DNA of 64,000 nt from NCBI GenBank assembly GCA_964020155.1, contig OZ026560.1:3140259-3204258 (forward strand), in the 5' to 3' direction. The stretch's first letter is position 1. Every line of letters starts with the position of its first letter. This DNA comes from Chondrilla cf. caribensis (lineage: Eukaryota > Porifera > Demospongiae > Chondrillida > Chondrillidae). The position numbers and the translations under genes were made by a program. Below, one piece after another: positions 47,346 through 59,500 of the stretch. Below the pieces are notes generated by a model. It was not told the origin of the DNA. It did not search any database and saw only the letters and a program-made list of their open reading frames with translations.

Positions 47346-50300
47346 ATGGATGATTTCTTTGATGCTTGTGAAAGAGGGAACTTGGACAAAGTCAAGAGGT
47401 TTATCGAGAAAGGATACGATGTGAACGGAAAAACTCGAGGGTTCCTTGGGAGAACACCGCTAATGTATGTAGCTGATGAGGGAAGATTTGATGTTGCAAA
47501 ATACTTAATCGATCATGGTGCTGACGTTGGTAAAAAAGATGGTTGTAAGCGAACAGCACTTCACTATGCTAGTGAGAGGGGTGACTTGGAAGTAGTTGAG
47601 GCATTACTTAGCAAGGGTGCAGAAATTGATGTTGAGGATAAGGATCATTGTACTCCTCTAATGTTGGCAATTGAAAAGGGTAAGATTGATATTTTATTGT
47701 ATTTAATCGATCATGGTGCACGTGCTAATGTCAATAAGAAAGATGGTCGTAAGCGAACAGCACTTCACTATGCTAGTGAGAGGGGTGATTTGAAAGTAGT
47801 GGAGGCATTAATTAGTAAGGGTGCAGCAATTGACATAGAGGAAGAGGATCATCGTACTCCTCTAATGTTGGCAGCTGGAAGGGGACGTATTGATATTTTA
47901 TTGTATTTAATCAATCATGGTGCTAATGTTGATAAGAAAGATTGTTATGTGCGAACAGCACTTCACTATGCTAGTGAGAGGGGTGACTTGAAAATTGTCG
48001 AGGCATTACTTAGTAATGGTGCAGAAATTGATGTAGAGGATGGGTATCATTGTACTCCCCTTATCTTGGCATCTAGAATGGAACACATTGATATTTTATT
48101 GTATTTAATCGATCATGGTGCTGATGTTGATAAGAAAGATGGTGGTAAGCAAACAGCACTTCACTATGCTAGTGAGAGGGGTGACTTAAAAGTAGTGGAG
48201 GCATTACTTAGTAAGGATGCAGAAATTGATGTAGAGGATAAGTATCATTGTACTCCTCTAATATTTGCTGTAAAAAATCGAAAGTTTGCCATCGTGTGTC
48301 ACCTCATCAAAGCAGGTGCAAATGTGAGTCATCTAGTAGATTACTACTCTGATAGTGAAAAGCGTAATTATTATGCAATGGACCCTCTCTTACTCGCTCT
48401 CTCTTACGCCATTGACAATAAACACATACCAGAAGCAGGTGTTCTCATTACCAATGGTGTTGGTATTGAAGAAGAACTGGATATCAATCCACCCAGGACT
48501 GCTCTAACATGGTCTGCTGAGAATGGCCATGATTCATTAGTTAGGAACCTCATTCTTCAAGGAGTTAATGTCAACTACCAGGATGCCGGTGGTCGTAGTG
48601 CTCTTCATTTTGCTGCTTCTTCCAATCACATCCAGTGTGGTATCCTGCTAGTCGAAGCAGGTGCTGATTTGAGACTTGAGAATGGAGATTCCCGTACACC
48701 TCTCGATTTGGCTTCAAAAGAGCTCAAAGATGCCATTATCCAGACACTGTCATTCAATACAAAGAAGACCGTCTGTGTTATTGGTAATGCATGCAGTGGA
48801 AAGAGCACACTTATTGCATCACTGCAGAACGAGAATGCTAATTCGTTGAAGAAACTCCGTCATCGTCTGTTTGGAGTGAAGAACATCAGTGAACGTACAG
48901 CTGGTATCGAACCAGTATCTCTCAGCAGTAAACGATACGGAGACACGGTGTTTCTTGACTTTGCAGGTCAGCACGAATACCACGGTCCTCACGAAATGTT
49001 CCTGGAGTCCATTTCTAGCAAAAGTAGGTGCACTGTGACCATAATCATGGTTGTGAAAGTCACAGATGGAGAACTTGTTATTTCTCAACAACTCGATCGA
49101 TGGCTTCATCCTGTGTCTAAAATGGCTACAACCATGAATCCAATTCGTGTGATTGTCATCGGTAGCCACATAGATAAGGCGAAATCCAAAGTGGAAGCCA
49201 AGAGCAAGTTGGAGCGCTGCTATCAAAGAGTTCGACAAAGCCTTTGTGATGCCCCTTTGAAGTTTCACGATGCATGCTACCTGGATTGCCGTCAGCCTTA
49301 CTCTAGTGATATAAAGAAGTTGTGTGCATATCTGAATGAGGTCCCAATACCTCAATACAAAGCAGCTGAAATATCCTACAGTATCTGTTGGGTCATCTCT
49401 CGTATGAAGACCTCACTGGAAAGTGAAGCCATTCGAGTATCAGATTTCACAAAGTGGATTGAGGAGAACAAGGCCAATCTCCCCACCAACCTCCCACTGT
49501 CAGAAGAAACCTGCAAGGATCTCTCATCCACAGGTCACTTCATGTACCTCCCCAACAAGGAAGACCCGTCCAATGGCTGGCTTGTACTGGACCTTCCATT
49601 CATACTCCATAAAGTATATGGGACTCTATTCTCCCCTTCAAAGAAAATTGTCAACAAATTCGGTCTTCTCAATTGTCAAAAGCTGTCAGTCCTTTTCCCC
49701 ACACTGGATCAAGGAATGGTTCACGATGTCTTAACCAGTTTGGAGTTCTGTATTGATGTGGATCTGTCAATACTTGCAGAAGAAGTCACCCAGCTGAATG
49801 AGACCACAGACAAGGATTACAACCATCTGTTCTTCCCAGCACTGGTATCATCCCAGCCTCCTAAGGTCTTCCCGCACTCTCAACAAGGCTGTCATGTGCT
49901 ATCATGGCAGTTGATAGTGGTCAGAAGGCCCTTTATATCTCCTCGTCTCCTTCAAACCATCATCCTTCGATTGGCAGCCCATCGCGTTTTCCACCGCAAA
50001 CGAGATTCCGACACCAGGGAGCATTACTGTAGTGTGTGGTGGAACGGAATCTTCTGGCAGTCAACTGAAGATGTGGATATAGCGGTTCAAATCAGCGACA
50101 GCACCATAGTTGAGTTGATTGGAAGAAGTGAGGTCGGTCCGGAAGTTCTCTGTTCGTACATTTCAACCATCGCTGGAGACATCTCTGCCACAATACGTGA
50201 ACTGTCCTCAACTCTATCAGCTACTGCATACATCATCCACCCAGTCGACCCTCAAGTTTTGCTGGAGAATCCCAGATCCCCCTCTCCTCACGAGAAGTAC

Positions 50301-51715
50301 CCGGTGGACAATATACTGGAGAGTAAAAGAGTTGCCGGAAGCACTTGTCTGTCATGCAAAGTAGAGGAGGAAACAGCAACGAGAAAGCCCATTTCTGATT
50401 TGTTTTGTGGTTTTGTCCCAAAAGAAGATGTTATAAGACATTTGTCTTTTGTTGCTGGTGAGTTTGTGTGTTTATGTGTATGTATACATGTGAACTGTGA
50501 TATGTGCTATTGTATAGTACTGTGGTATTGTGTGTTGTGTGCTATTTGAACATACAACAACTCTACTTTATTCTACAGTGCACTATTTGTTCAGTATTGT
50601 CCTCTATCTGTTTGTGCATGTACTGTACGCATGTACATGTGTACCACTGTATAGTACTATTACATTGTAGTTCTGTCTGTAATTCTTGAACATCCATTGT
50701 TCATTGCGAGAGTGTGTGTGTTGTTGTACTGTAGCAAGTACTGTACTTCATATTCCATACTTCCAGGTACAACAGCACCTCGTCCTCGTCAAGTCTTTGA
50801 CTGTGAAGCATTCATGGACAAGTTCAAGGAAAGATTCCTCCAATCTGTAGACTCTCATGCCATTGTGTTGAGACTGGAGATAGAGAAGGTGATCTCTGAA
50901 GAACTTGCCTTCACCATTAAGCATCATTGTAGAAGTACTGGAAACAAAGAACTATTTCTACATCTTCAAAGAAATGCTGATCCGGGAAGTATCCGTAAAC
51001 TGTGTGATGTGATGGTGAGAGAAGAAGGCTATGCTATGATGAACAAATTGGGGAGAGACATCAGAAAAGAATTGGATCTACTAACAGGTATGCATGTACA
51101 TGTTGTCATGTAGCTCAATATGTGTATATACCATTTTATTGCAAGTTACATGCATTGTGTGCACATGTACTTATGTACTTTGTGTGCTGTGTCTGATATT
51201 TACATGTATAAGCACAACAAACGCGATAGTGTGTGTTTGTGTTAAATGCATGTATTTTATATGAATCGAATGTCCTTCATTTTTCACCAGATTCCAAGCT
51301 GACCACACCCACTAAACCTCTGAAGACCACACCCACTGAGCCACTCAAGACCACACCCACTAAGCCCCTCAAGACCACACCCACTGAGCCACTCAAGACC
51401 ACACCCACTGATCCCCTCCTGACCACACCCACATTAAGTGGGTTGAATCGTCAAGTGATCCCCCATGTTCGTCTTGATTGGCAGTCTGTCGGTCATCAGT
51501 TGGAAGTAGATCCCTCCGTGATAAAGGTCATAGATGATGACTGTCACGATGATGTGGAGAAGTGTTGTCGTACCATGTTCACCAGATGGTTGTCTCATGA
51601 CGAAGGTACAGGAGGAGCCCCAAGACTCTGGAGAACAGTTCTCAAAGCTCTCAAGAATGTCGGGTACACCAGTGTTGTTGGAGATGTGGAGAGAACACTG
51701 TTTGAGCATCAATAA
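47346..51715 (+). CDS. Ankyrin-Roc-COR-Death NLR-like receptor, copy C (complete)
   Basis: Three exons (47346-50457, 50767-51087, 51291-51715) encode 1285 aa without disablement. Residues 1-475 are ankyrin repeats, including four near-identical 66-residue doublets (TALHYASERGDLKVVEALL / IDILLYLIDHGADV). Residues 480-488 are a P-loop (GNACSGKST), 538-542 DFAGQ (G3), and 607-610 SHID in place of the usual T/NKxD. A COR-like region spans about 670-1010. Residues 1046-1144 are a helical module, possibly CARD/DED-like. A Thr/Pro linker of 8-residue repeats follows (1146-1193), then a Death domain (about 1203-1283; W1208, LWRTVLKAL). A Roc-COR core between sensor repeats and a Death domain parallels LRR-NACHT-Death receptors, so an innate immune or cell-death role is inferred. 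Start chosen by identity with B (MDDFF) in a conserved leader. Confidence 0.92.
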
Positions 51716-51739
51716 CAGTACCAATGTTCTGTTTTATCA

Positions 51740-54195
51740 ATGATCACCTCTACTACACACCCATTGACTCCCTCATAGACCACATCTGCAGCTTCCCACT
51801 GGACAGCACCCACTAATCTCCACACCATAATAGGACCACACCCACTAATCTGCTCAAGTCACACTTAGTTATTCCCACTGGACCACACCCACTGTTCCCT
51901 TCAAGGACACACACCTGTGACTGATCTCCTGTCAACCACAGCTTCAACTTCTCACTGGACTGCACCCAATGATCCCCTCCAGACCACACCCACTGTTCCC
52001 TCCCACTACACCTAGTGATTCCCGCTGTACTGCACCCAATGGTTATTTCTAGAACACACATTGTTTTCCTCCAGACCACACCCACTAATCCCCCACAAGA
52101 CCACACCCACTGTTCCCTTCCAGACCACACTTCTGACTTCCCTTGTGTTCTACACTCTCATCTTGAGAAAACACCTACTGGACTACACCCACTGGACCAT
52201 GCCCACTGAACCACACTCACTGATCCCCTCCAGAACTCACACAGTGGACAGCAAGGACTGATCCCCTCCAGACCACACCTAGTGATTTGCAATGGTCCAT
52301 GCCCACTGGACCACACCCACTGATCACCTCAAGATCTGTGGCTTTCCACTGAACTGCACCCAATGATCCCCTCAAGACCACACCCACTGTTCCCTTCCAG
52401 ACATATCTCACCTAGTGAGTTCCGCTGGACTACAATCAACGATCATCTCTAGAACACACACACTGGACCACACCCACTGTTCCCCTCCAGAACGCACCCA
52501 CTGAACCACACCCACTGTTCCCCTCCAGAACGCACCCACTGGACCACACACACTGTTCCCTTCCAGAACACACCCACTGTTTCCCTCCAGAACACACCCA
52601 CTGGACCACACCCACTGTTCCCCTCCAGAACACACCCACTGGACCACATCCACTGTTCCCCTCCAGAACACATCCACTGGACCCCACCTGCTGTTCCCCT
52701 CCAGAACACATCCACTGGACCCCACCTGCTGTTCCCCTCCAGAACACACCCACTGGACCACACACACTGTTCCCCTCCAGAACACACCCACTGGACCACA
52801 CCCACTGTTCCCCTCCAGAACACACCCACTGGACCACACCCACTGTTCCCCTCCAGAACACACCCACTGGACCACATCCACTGTTAGCCTCCAGAATATG
52901 TGTAGTAATTCCCACAGGACCACACCTACCGATTTCCTCTGAACACACTGATCCTATCTATCCATATCTGAGGAATCCATTTGAACCAATCCCACCCATC
53001 ACATCCAATGATACCATCAAGACCACACCCAAGAACACTATCAAGACTACACCCGTTAATGCCCCATGACCACACCCAAGTATACTCTCAAGATCTTAAT
53101 TACTGATCCCTTCCAGACTACACCCAATGATGCCATCATGCACACAGCACCTATCTACTCAAGACCTCACCCAATGATCCCCTGAAGTCTCATCCAATGA
53201 TGCCATCAAGACTGCACCCAATGATCCCCTCAAGATCGCACCCAATGATGCCCTCAAGATCGCACCCAATAATGCCCTCAAGACCACACCCAGTGATCCC
53301 CTCAAGACTGCACCCAATGTTCTCCTCAAGATCGCACCCAAGGATGCCCTCATGACCACACCCAATGACTCAAGACCACACCCAATGTTGCACTCAAGAC
53401 AACACTGAGTCCCAACGATCCTCTCAAGACAACACCCAATGATGCCCTCATGACCACTTGATGATGCCTCAAGACCACAACCAGTGATCCCCGCAAGATC
53501 ACACCCAGTGATGCCCTCAAGACCACACCCAGTGATGCCCTCAAGACCACACCCAGTGATGCCCTCAAGATCACACCCAGTGATGCCCTCAAGATCACAC
53601 CCGGTGATCCCTGCAAGACCGCACCCAATGACCCCATCAAGACCTCGTCCAATGATCCCCTCAAGTCCACACCCAATGACCCCCTCACAATTACACACAC
53701 AACACCTACCTGCTCAATGCTCTCAAAACCTCCTCAAGACTGCACCCAATGAAGCTGCCAAGACCATGCCCAATGACCTCTCCCAGTGATGTTCTCAAGA
53801 CTACACCCAATGATGCCTTCAAGACCACACCCAAAGATACCCTCAAGACCACACCCAATGGTAACCTTAAAACTGCACCCAATGATCCCCTCAAGACCAC
53901 ACCCTTGCAATGATGTCTTCAAGATCACGACCATTGATCCCTTCCAGACTGAATGCACCCAATGATACTTTTAACAGCACACCCAATGGTGACATCAAGA
54001 CCTCACCCAATTATGCCCTCAATACCACACCCAGTGATCCCCTCGAGACCACACCCAATGATCTCCTCAAGACCTCACCCAATGATCCCCTCAAGACCAC
54101 ACCCAATGATGCCCTCAAGGCCACACCCAATGATGCCCTCAAGACCGCACCCAATGATGCCCTCAAGACAGCAACCAATGATGCCCACAAAACCA
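51740..54195. repeat. Minisatellite block downstream of receptor copy C
   Basis: Same layout as behind B but shorter: 38-bp units at about 52450-52880 and 24-bp units at about 53000-54190. Two units share CATCCACTGGACCCCACCTG (52660-52730), a C-specific homogenised variant. Ends at the conserved ATTAAA at 54281-54286. Confidence 0.9.
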
Positions 54196-54280
54196 CACTC
54201 AAAATGTATATGTCCTATTGTTATGTATTGTACATTGTGTTTTTCTATTCTTTTGGTTATTGAGTCATTAAAAATTATCA

Positions 54281-54286
54281 ATTAAA
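54281..54286 (+). terminator. Candidate polyadenylation signal, copy C
   Basis: ATTAAA at the conserved end of the receptor unit, 214 bp before the convergent MYDGF stop. Confidence 0.4.
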
Positions 54287-54499
54287 GTAATTGAATTTAT
54301 TACGAAGTTGGTATATTTACTGTACATTTTCTTAACTACAGACTAAATACAACAAGTGCTTACATCACGTTGAACTAAATACACTAACCTACATATCAGC
54401 AAAATGGAATACATGTACATGCACATACACACAACATTTCACAACAGAAAATACTAAAATGAAGCACAGCTGTTTGTGGATTCCTGTTCTTGTAGCAGT

Positions 54500-56287
54500 C
54501 TACTTTGACTTTAGGTTCAGTTTAGATAGTCCACCTCTGAACTGTCCCATGATGCATCGAACTACAGCAGACAAAGGAGTCACGGAACCAGGGCTGTCAC
54601 AGTAGGATCCTCCCATCAGAATTAAGATTGCACACACACACACACACAGTCTGTATAAACATACCTGCATCAATAGTGACCTCATATTCGTCATCTTGTA
54701 ACATGGCCACTCCTTCAGAATCCTATCACCAAACAAAGAACCAAGTGCATAGTTGTACAATCCAATCTTTGTATGTAGTAGATTAGAGTGTGCAACAGTG
54801 TTGGTATGTCAGTTGTGCTGGGATTGGGGGGACCAAACACCGATGAACTCTGCTATGGTAAAATGGAGGACTGATAGTAGTGACATCTCGAATGATACAT
54901 ACAACATGATATATGTATGCACCTGGAGACTACCAGTTCATCAGCACATGTTTAACTATACGTTCCTCCCAATATTCCCGAAATTCTTAAAATTAATATT
55001 GGGAGGAACTGTCTCCCCAAGTGAACTGAACCACGGATCATCAGGATCTAGTCTGGAAGGGGTTCATATTAACCAATGACCCTCCCCCACCTATGGTCTA
55101 GTGTAGCCAGACCATCACTCATGCCATCATACATTATAAATATGGGTTTGATCAACTTTTGACTTAATATCTAAAAACACAGGAAGACGTTGATATGACA
55201 GAACTTACGAATGCCTCAGCAGTTATGATTTCCTTTTCGAGAATAGAAGCTGCAAACTGGATGAAGTTGACCTCAGAACCAGGGTGTGGTCTGGACAGAA
55301 ATGAATACATTCTCATGATTTGTAGACACAGTGCATAATACAACAAGTCCAAATCATGCAGTGGCATACAAAATGAGATTCAAACTACACTTCCAAAGTC
55401 ATTTACCATTTTATGCACCAAAAAGTATTTTTTAATCCAATTGGGCAAACAAATCTGCAGTACAGAATTAGGTACATGATGAGACCAGACAAAGTCCCAA
55501 TTTTGAAATTGGAGGCAGGAATGGGTCTGGGCTATAGGGTTAGATTTAGGGCTATGTGAGACTAAGGTTTAATAGGCTCTGGGTACTTTGGGCTAGGGTG
55601 GAGTATAGGGTGATTTTGAAACAACTTTCTCGATCATCCCCAACACTGCACTATGGACATATGTTCACGTCAGCATTATAGCCCCATAGATATGTGCATT
55701 TGACAATAATTTGAAGATATTTGTCAATATCAACTTTGAGTTACCAAAAGACGCCGATTTGAAGTTATTTGAGCATGGCAAATAACCTCCCTCCACACCC
55801 AATCTGCAGCTCACTCCATATAACAAACATACATACCTATCTATAATACACTTGTACACGTCTGCTTGCTTCACTAGTAGAATCTCCCAATCCTACAAGG
55901 AGTGCAGCAGAGACAACAGTGCTAGGGAGAGTTCTACCAGCAAAAGAAAAGGATATTGCAGGATGATCACCTACTTCTGTATTTTCGTTACCAGAAGCCG
56001 AATAGGAGAATACGCACATGGTTTGGTCTTCCTATATCGTAAAAGGGGAAAGGCAGACATAAAAGCTCCTGCATCAGTCTCACGTTATAGCACGCTGCAT
56101 AGCCAGTGGTTGCCAATAGTAGAAACATCAACGCACGCCGAACACTTACTAGTTTAACTTGTGCGTGGTGTAATTGGTGATCAGAGATAACCGTAAACTT
56201 CTCCACGGCAGTGTTGTCACCCGAAGCAGTCGCGACACACGCAAGAAAGCACGCAAGGAGGAGGAACAGTGGGTGTGCTGCAGCCAT
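54500..56287 (-). CDS. MYDGF: MYDGF (myeloid-derived growth factor) family protein
   Basis: Six exons on minus: 56287-56150, 56031-55975, 55892-55837, 55290-55209, 54722-54665, 54561-54500. All junctions are GT-AG and in phase; the product is 150 aa. It has a signal peptide (MAAAHPLFLLLACFLACVATASG), then FTVISDHQLHHAQ, MCVFSYSASGNENTE, DWEILLVKQADVYKCIIDR, EVNFIQFAASI and DEYEVTIDAVVRC, ending GGLSKLNLKSK. The spacing and residues parallel vertebrate MYDGF (CxFxYxxxGxxNE, FTCxIxRP, FxQFxAE, EFEV, ELSKL). Family members are secreted or ER/Golgi-luminal; vertebrate ones have ER-retention-like ends, and here the end is KSK. It lies tail to tail with receptor C and head to head with the HCN gene. 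Confidence 0.88.
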
Positions 56288-56504
56288 TGTTAGGTATGGT
56301 CTCGCGGAACAGGCCGACTACTCGCTCGTGATTCGAGATCTGGCCCGTAAGACCAACCTCCCTCTCTCTGCCTCATTATAGTCGCCGGGAGCAGGGTTTT
56401 CCTCATCGACTCGTCGATTGGAGGCGTCATGGTACTTGCAGCTTCAAAATGCAGACCGATGAGAATATCGGACGAGCGGCTTAGTTTTCACTCCTTACCT
56501 TCAA
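56288..56504. promoter_or_regulatory. Divergent promoter region MYDGF / HCN channel
   Basis: 217 bp separate the two start codons. The region is richer in CG dinucleotides than its surroundings (TCGCGG, CTCGTCGATTGG). Shared promoter function is inferred from the arrangement. Confidence 0.5.
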
Positions 56505-59500
56505 ATGCCTTGTCCTTGGAATTCCTGCTTCCATTCGAGGAGAAGAAATCAAATACACAATGTCGAAGACGGATCTATCCATCAAACATCACAAGATTCT
56601 GTTGCAACACGAGTTTCGGTAGACGCTCCCGAACCGTTCGCGAAGGTCCAATGGACCAAGGATAAAGTGCGTAGATTTTCTTTAAGAAAAGATTCAGTCT
56701 CTTCACAGCTGCATGGAAGCGAACCCGGCGTCAAAGCTTCCTCCACTAAGGGCAGTTTGTACAAAACTAGAGAAAGAACATACTTAAGGACTCTTTTCCA
56801 CGTCCAAGACAACAAAATATCGCTTAAGCTTTTTGGAAGCAAACGCGGAGTGCGCGAAGAGCAAGAAAGACAAGAGCAAATGGGTTTTTATGTCATCCAT
56901 CCTTGTAGTATCTTTCGGTGAGTCATACGATATCGTGAGGTAGATGTGGATAGTGATGCTCAAGGGGGTACAAGTGCTGCCATGATTTTTCCACACAGCA
57001 ATTTTGTGTTACTCCACTGCCACTTTATCCACTTGCATTAGTGTATGTACATCGTTAGGTTCCATCGTACTTATCTGTACTTATTGACCCTATTCAACGC
57101 TAAGCTTGCCTATGTATGTACATAAGCACATTGCCACGTGCTGTACACACATGTGATGTGTGCAAGTGTGCATGTACATATGTAGTCATTTTGTACACGT
57201 ATCTAAATGTACAGTGTTACCTGTGTATGACAACACACAGTTTCGTTAGTAGTAATTCGCTCAAGAGGAATTAAGTTTCTGTGATGAGAAATCTTCCTGT
57301 GTGGGTCCCTACTATACCTACGTATATACGTATGCTGAAATAATGCTCTTGTGTGAATTTTTGATAATATTATTACAAGTTGAAATTTTAGATGTTCTTT
57401 CAGATTCCTCCACCTGGGATTTCACCATATGTATTCTTTCACGTTTACCTCTCTCTTCTCAGAATATACTGGGACCTCCTCATGTTGGCAATACTCGCAG
57501 TCAATGTGACTGTACTACCAGTGGCTATAGCCTTCTTCAAAAACGACATCGAACCAGGATGGGTAGCTTTCAATTCCATATCCGATTTCCTTTTCATTGT
57601 CGACATTGTCCTCAATTTCTGGACGGGGACCATCACACGTGATAACACTGTCATCTTGGACCTGAAAACCATCAGGAAACTCTACTTGAAGAGGTGGATT
57701 GTGCTGGATGTTTTGTCGGTATTCCCTTTCGACTACATCACCATGGCCATCACACATTCGTTCGACGTACAAGAATGGTTTCGTGCGTCAAGAGCACTTC
57801 GAATGCTGCGTCTCGTCAAGCTCCTCAGTCTGTTGAGGCTGCTCAAGTTGATTAGGTTCCTGAGGTATCTCACAAAGTGGGAAGAGGTAAGTGGTGGTTA
57901 CACATGCTTACTGACACATGTACGTACATAAGTATGTACTGTATGCACACATATTGCAAAATACTGTATTTGATACGTATGATGTGCACACACCCAGACA
58001 CTTGTACGTACATACGTATGTATGTACGTATGTACGTGCATACATTGTTAACAATTGGTGTGATCTGTACACTCACTTACCAACTTGCTTATGTACGTAC
58101 CTGTACGTACATACAGTAGAGCACTCTTATAACAAACTCCTCTATAACAAAGTTCTTGATATAACAAAGCAATGATCTCAACCATGTGCTACAGTATCTC
58201 ATAGGAAATTTTCCTGATATAACAAACTCCTGCTTATAAAAAACAGATTGCTCCGGAATTTCTGGTTTGTTAAATGAGTGTTCAACTGTATGTTATTCAT
58301 ATTTGGTGCAACCTGTACAGTACACTCATGCACTGACATGTACATGCGTATGTATGTACTCCCATTGTCCACTTGTGCAGCTCATCAAAGCCACCCGCTC
58401 CATACTAAGAATCTTCAACCTCATTCTGATCATGCTGCTCCTTGCTCACTGGAACGGGTGTGTCCAGTTCCTCGTTCCGTACCTACAAGACTTCCCAGAA
58501 GACTCCTGGGTGACAGTGAACAAACTACAGGTACGAACACACAGGGATCCTGTATCTTACCTACATTTGCCAGCTTCACCAAGTACAGCTATATAATATA
58601 TAGCTGTACTTGGTGAAGCTTATGCAAAGGACACTGAACTGACACATTTCACTTAGTATCATTTACATACTGCAAGGCCATACTGTATGTTTGACCCAGT
58701 GTATCTCGACATCGACAGAGCTGGTTTCACAGGCAACATTGGAGGATCTCGACTGTATTTCACAAATGCCATTCTCAGCTGCCAATTACACACACGTACA
58801 CCACTCCACTGTGTGTGTCCCTGTACACCACTCCGTGTCCCTGTACAACACTCCACTGTGTGTGTCCCTGTACACCACTCCACTGTGTGAGTCCCTGTAC
58901 AACACTCCACTGTGTACAGTATGTCCCTGTACAACACTCCACTGTGTGTGTCCCTGTACACTACTCTAATGTGTGTGTGTTTCCTTGCAGAATGTTACAG
59001 TTGGGGAGCAGTACACATGGGCGCTATTCAAGGCTATATCGCACATGCTGTGTATCGGATATGGTCGCCGGCCACCCAGCAGTGTGACCGACACCTGGCT
59101 GACCATCGTCAGCATGATGCTCGGTGCTTCCTTCTATGCCATATTCATCGGCCACATATCAACACTGGTCCACGCTGTGGACTCCCCTAGTAGACAATAC
59201 AATGAAAAGGTGTGTATTGTACATACTGTACATCTGTACATACTATACATCTGTACATACTGTGTACGTATACGTACATACTGCATACTATACATCTGTA
59301 CATACGTACTATACATACTCTTCATACTATACATCTGTACATATTATACAAACTATACATACATACTGTACATAATATACAGTACGTACTGTATATAATA
59401 TACAGATATACTGTGCATACGTACTATACATACGTACTATACACACTATACATACGTACTACACGTACACACTGTACATACTGTACACACATACTATTAT

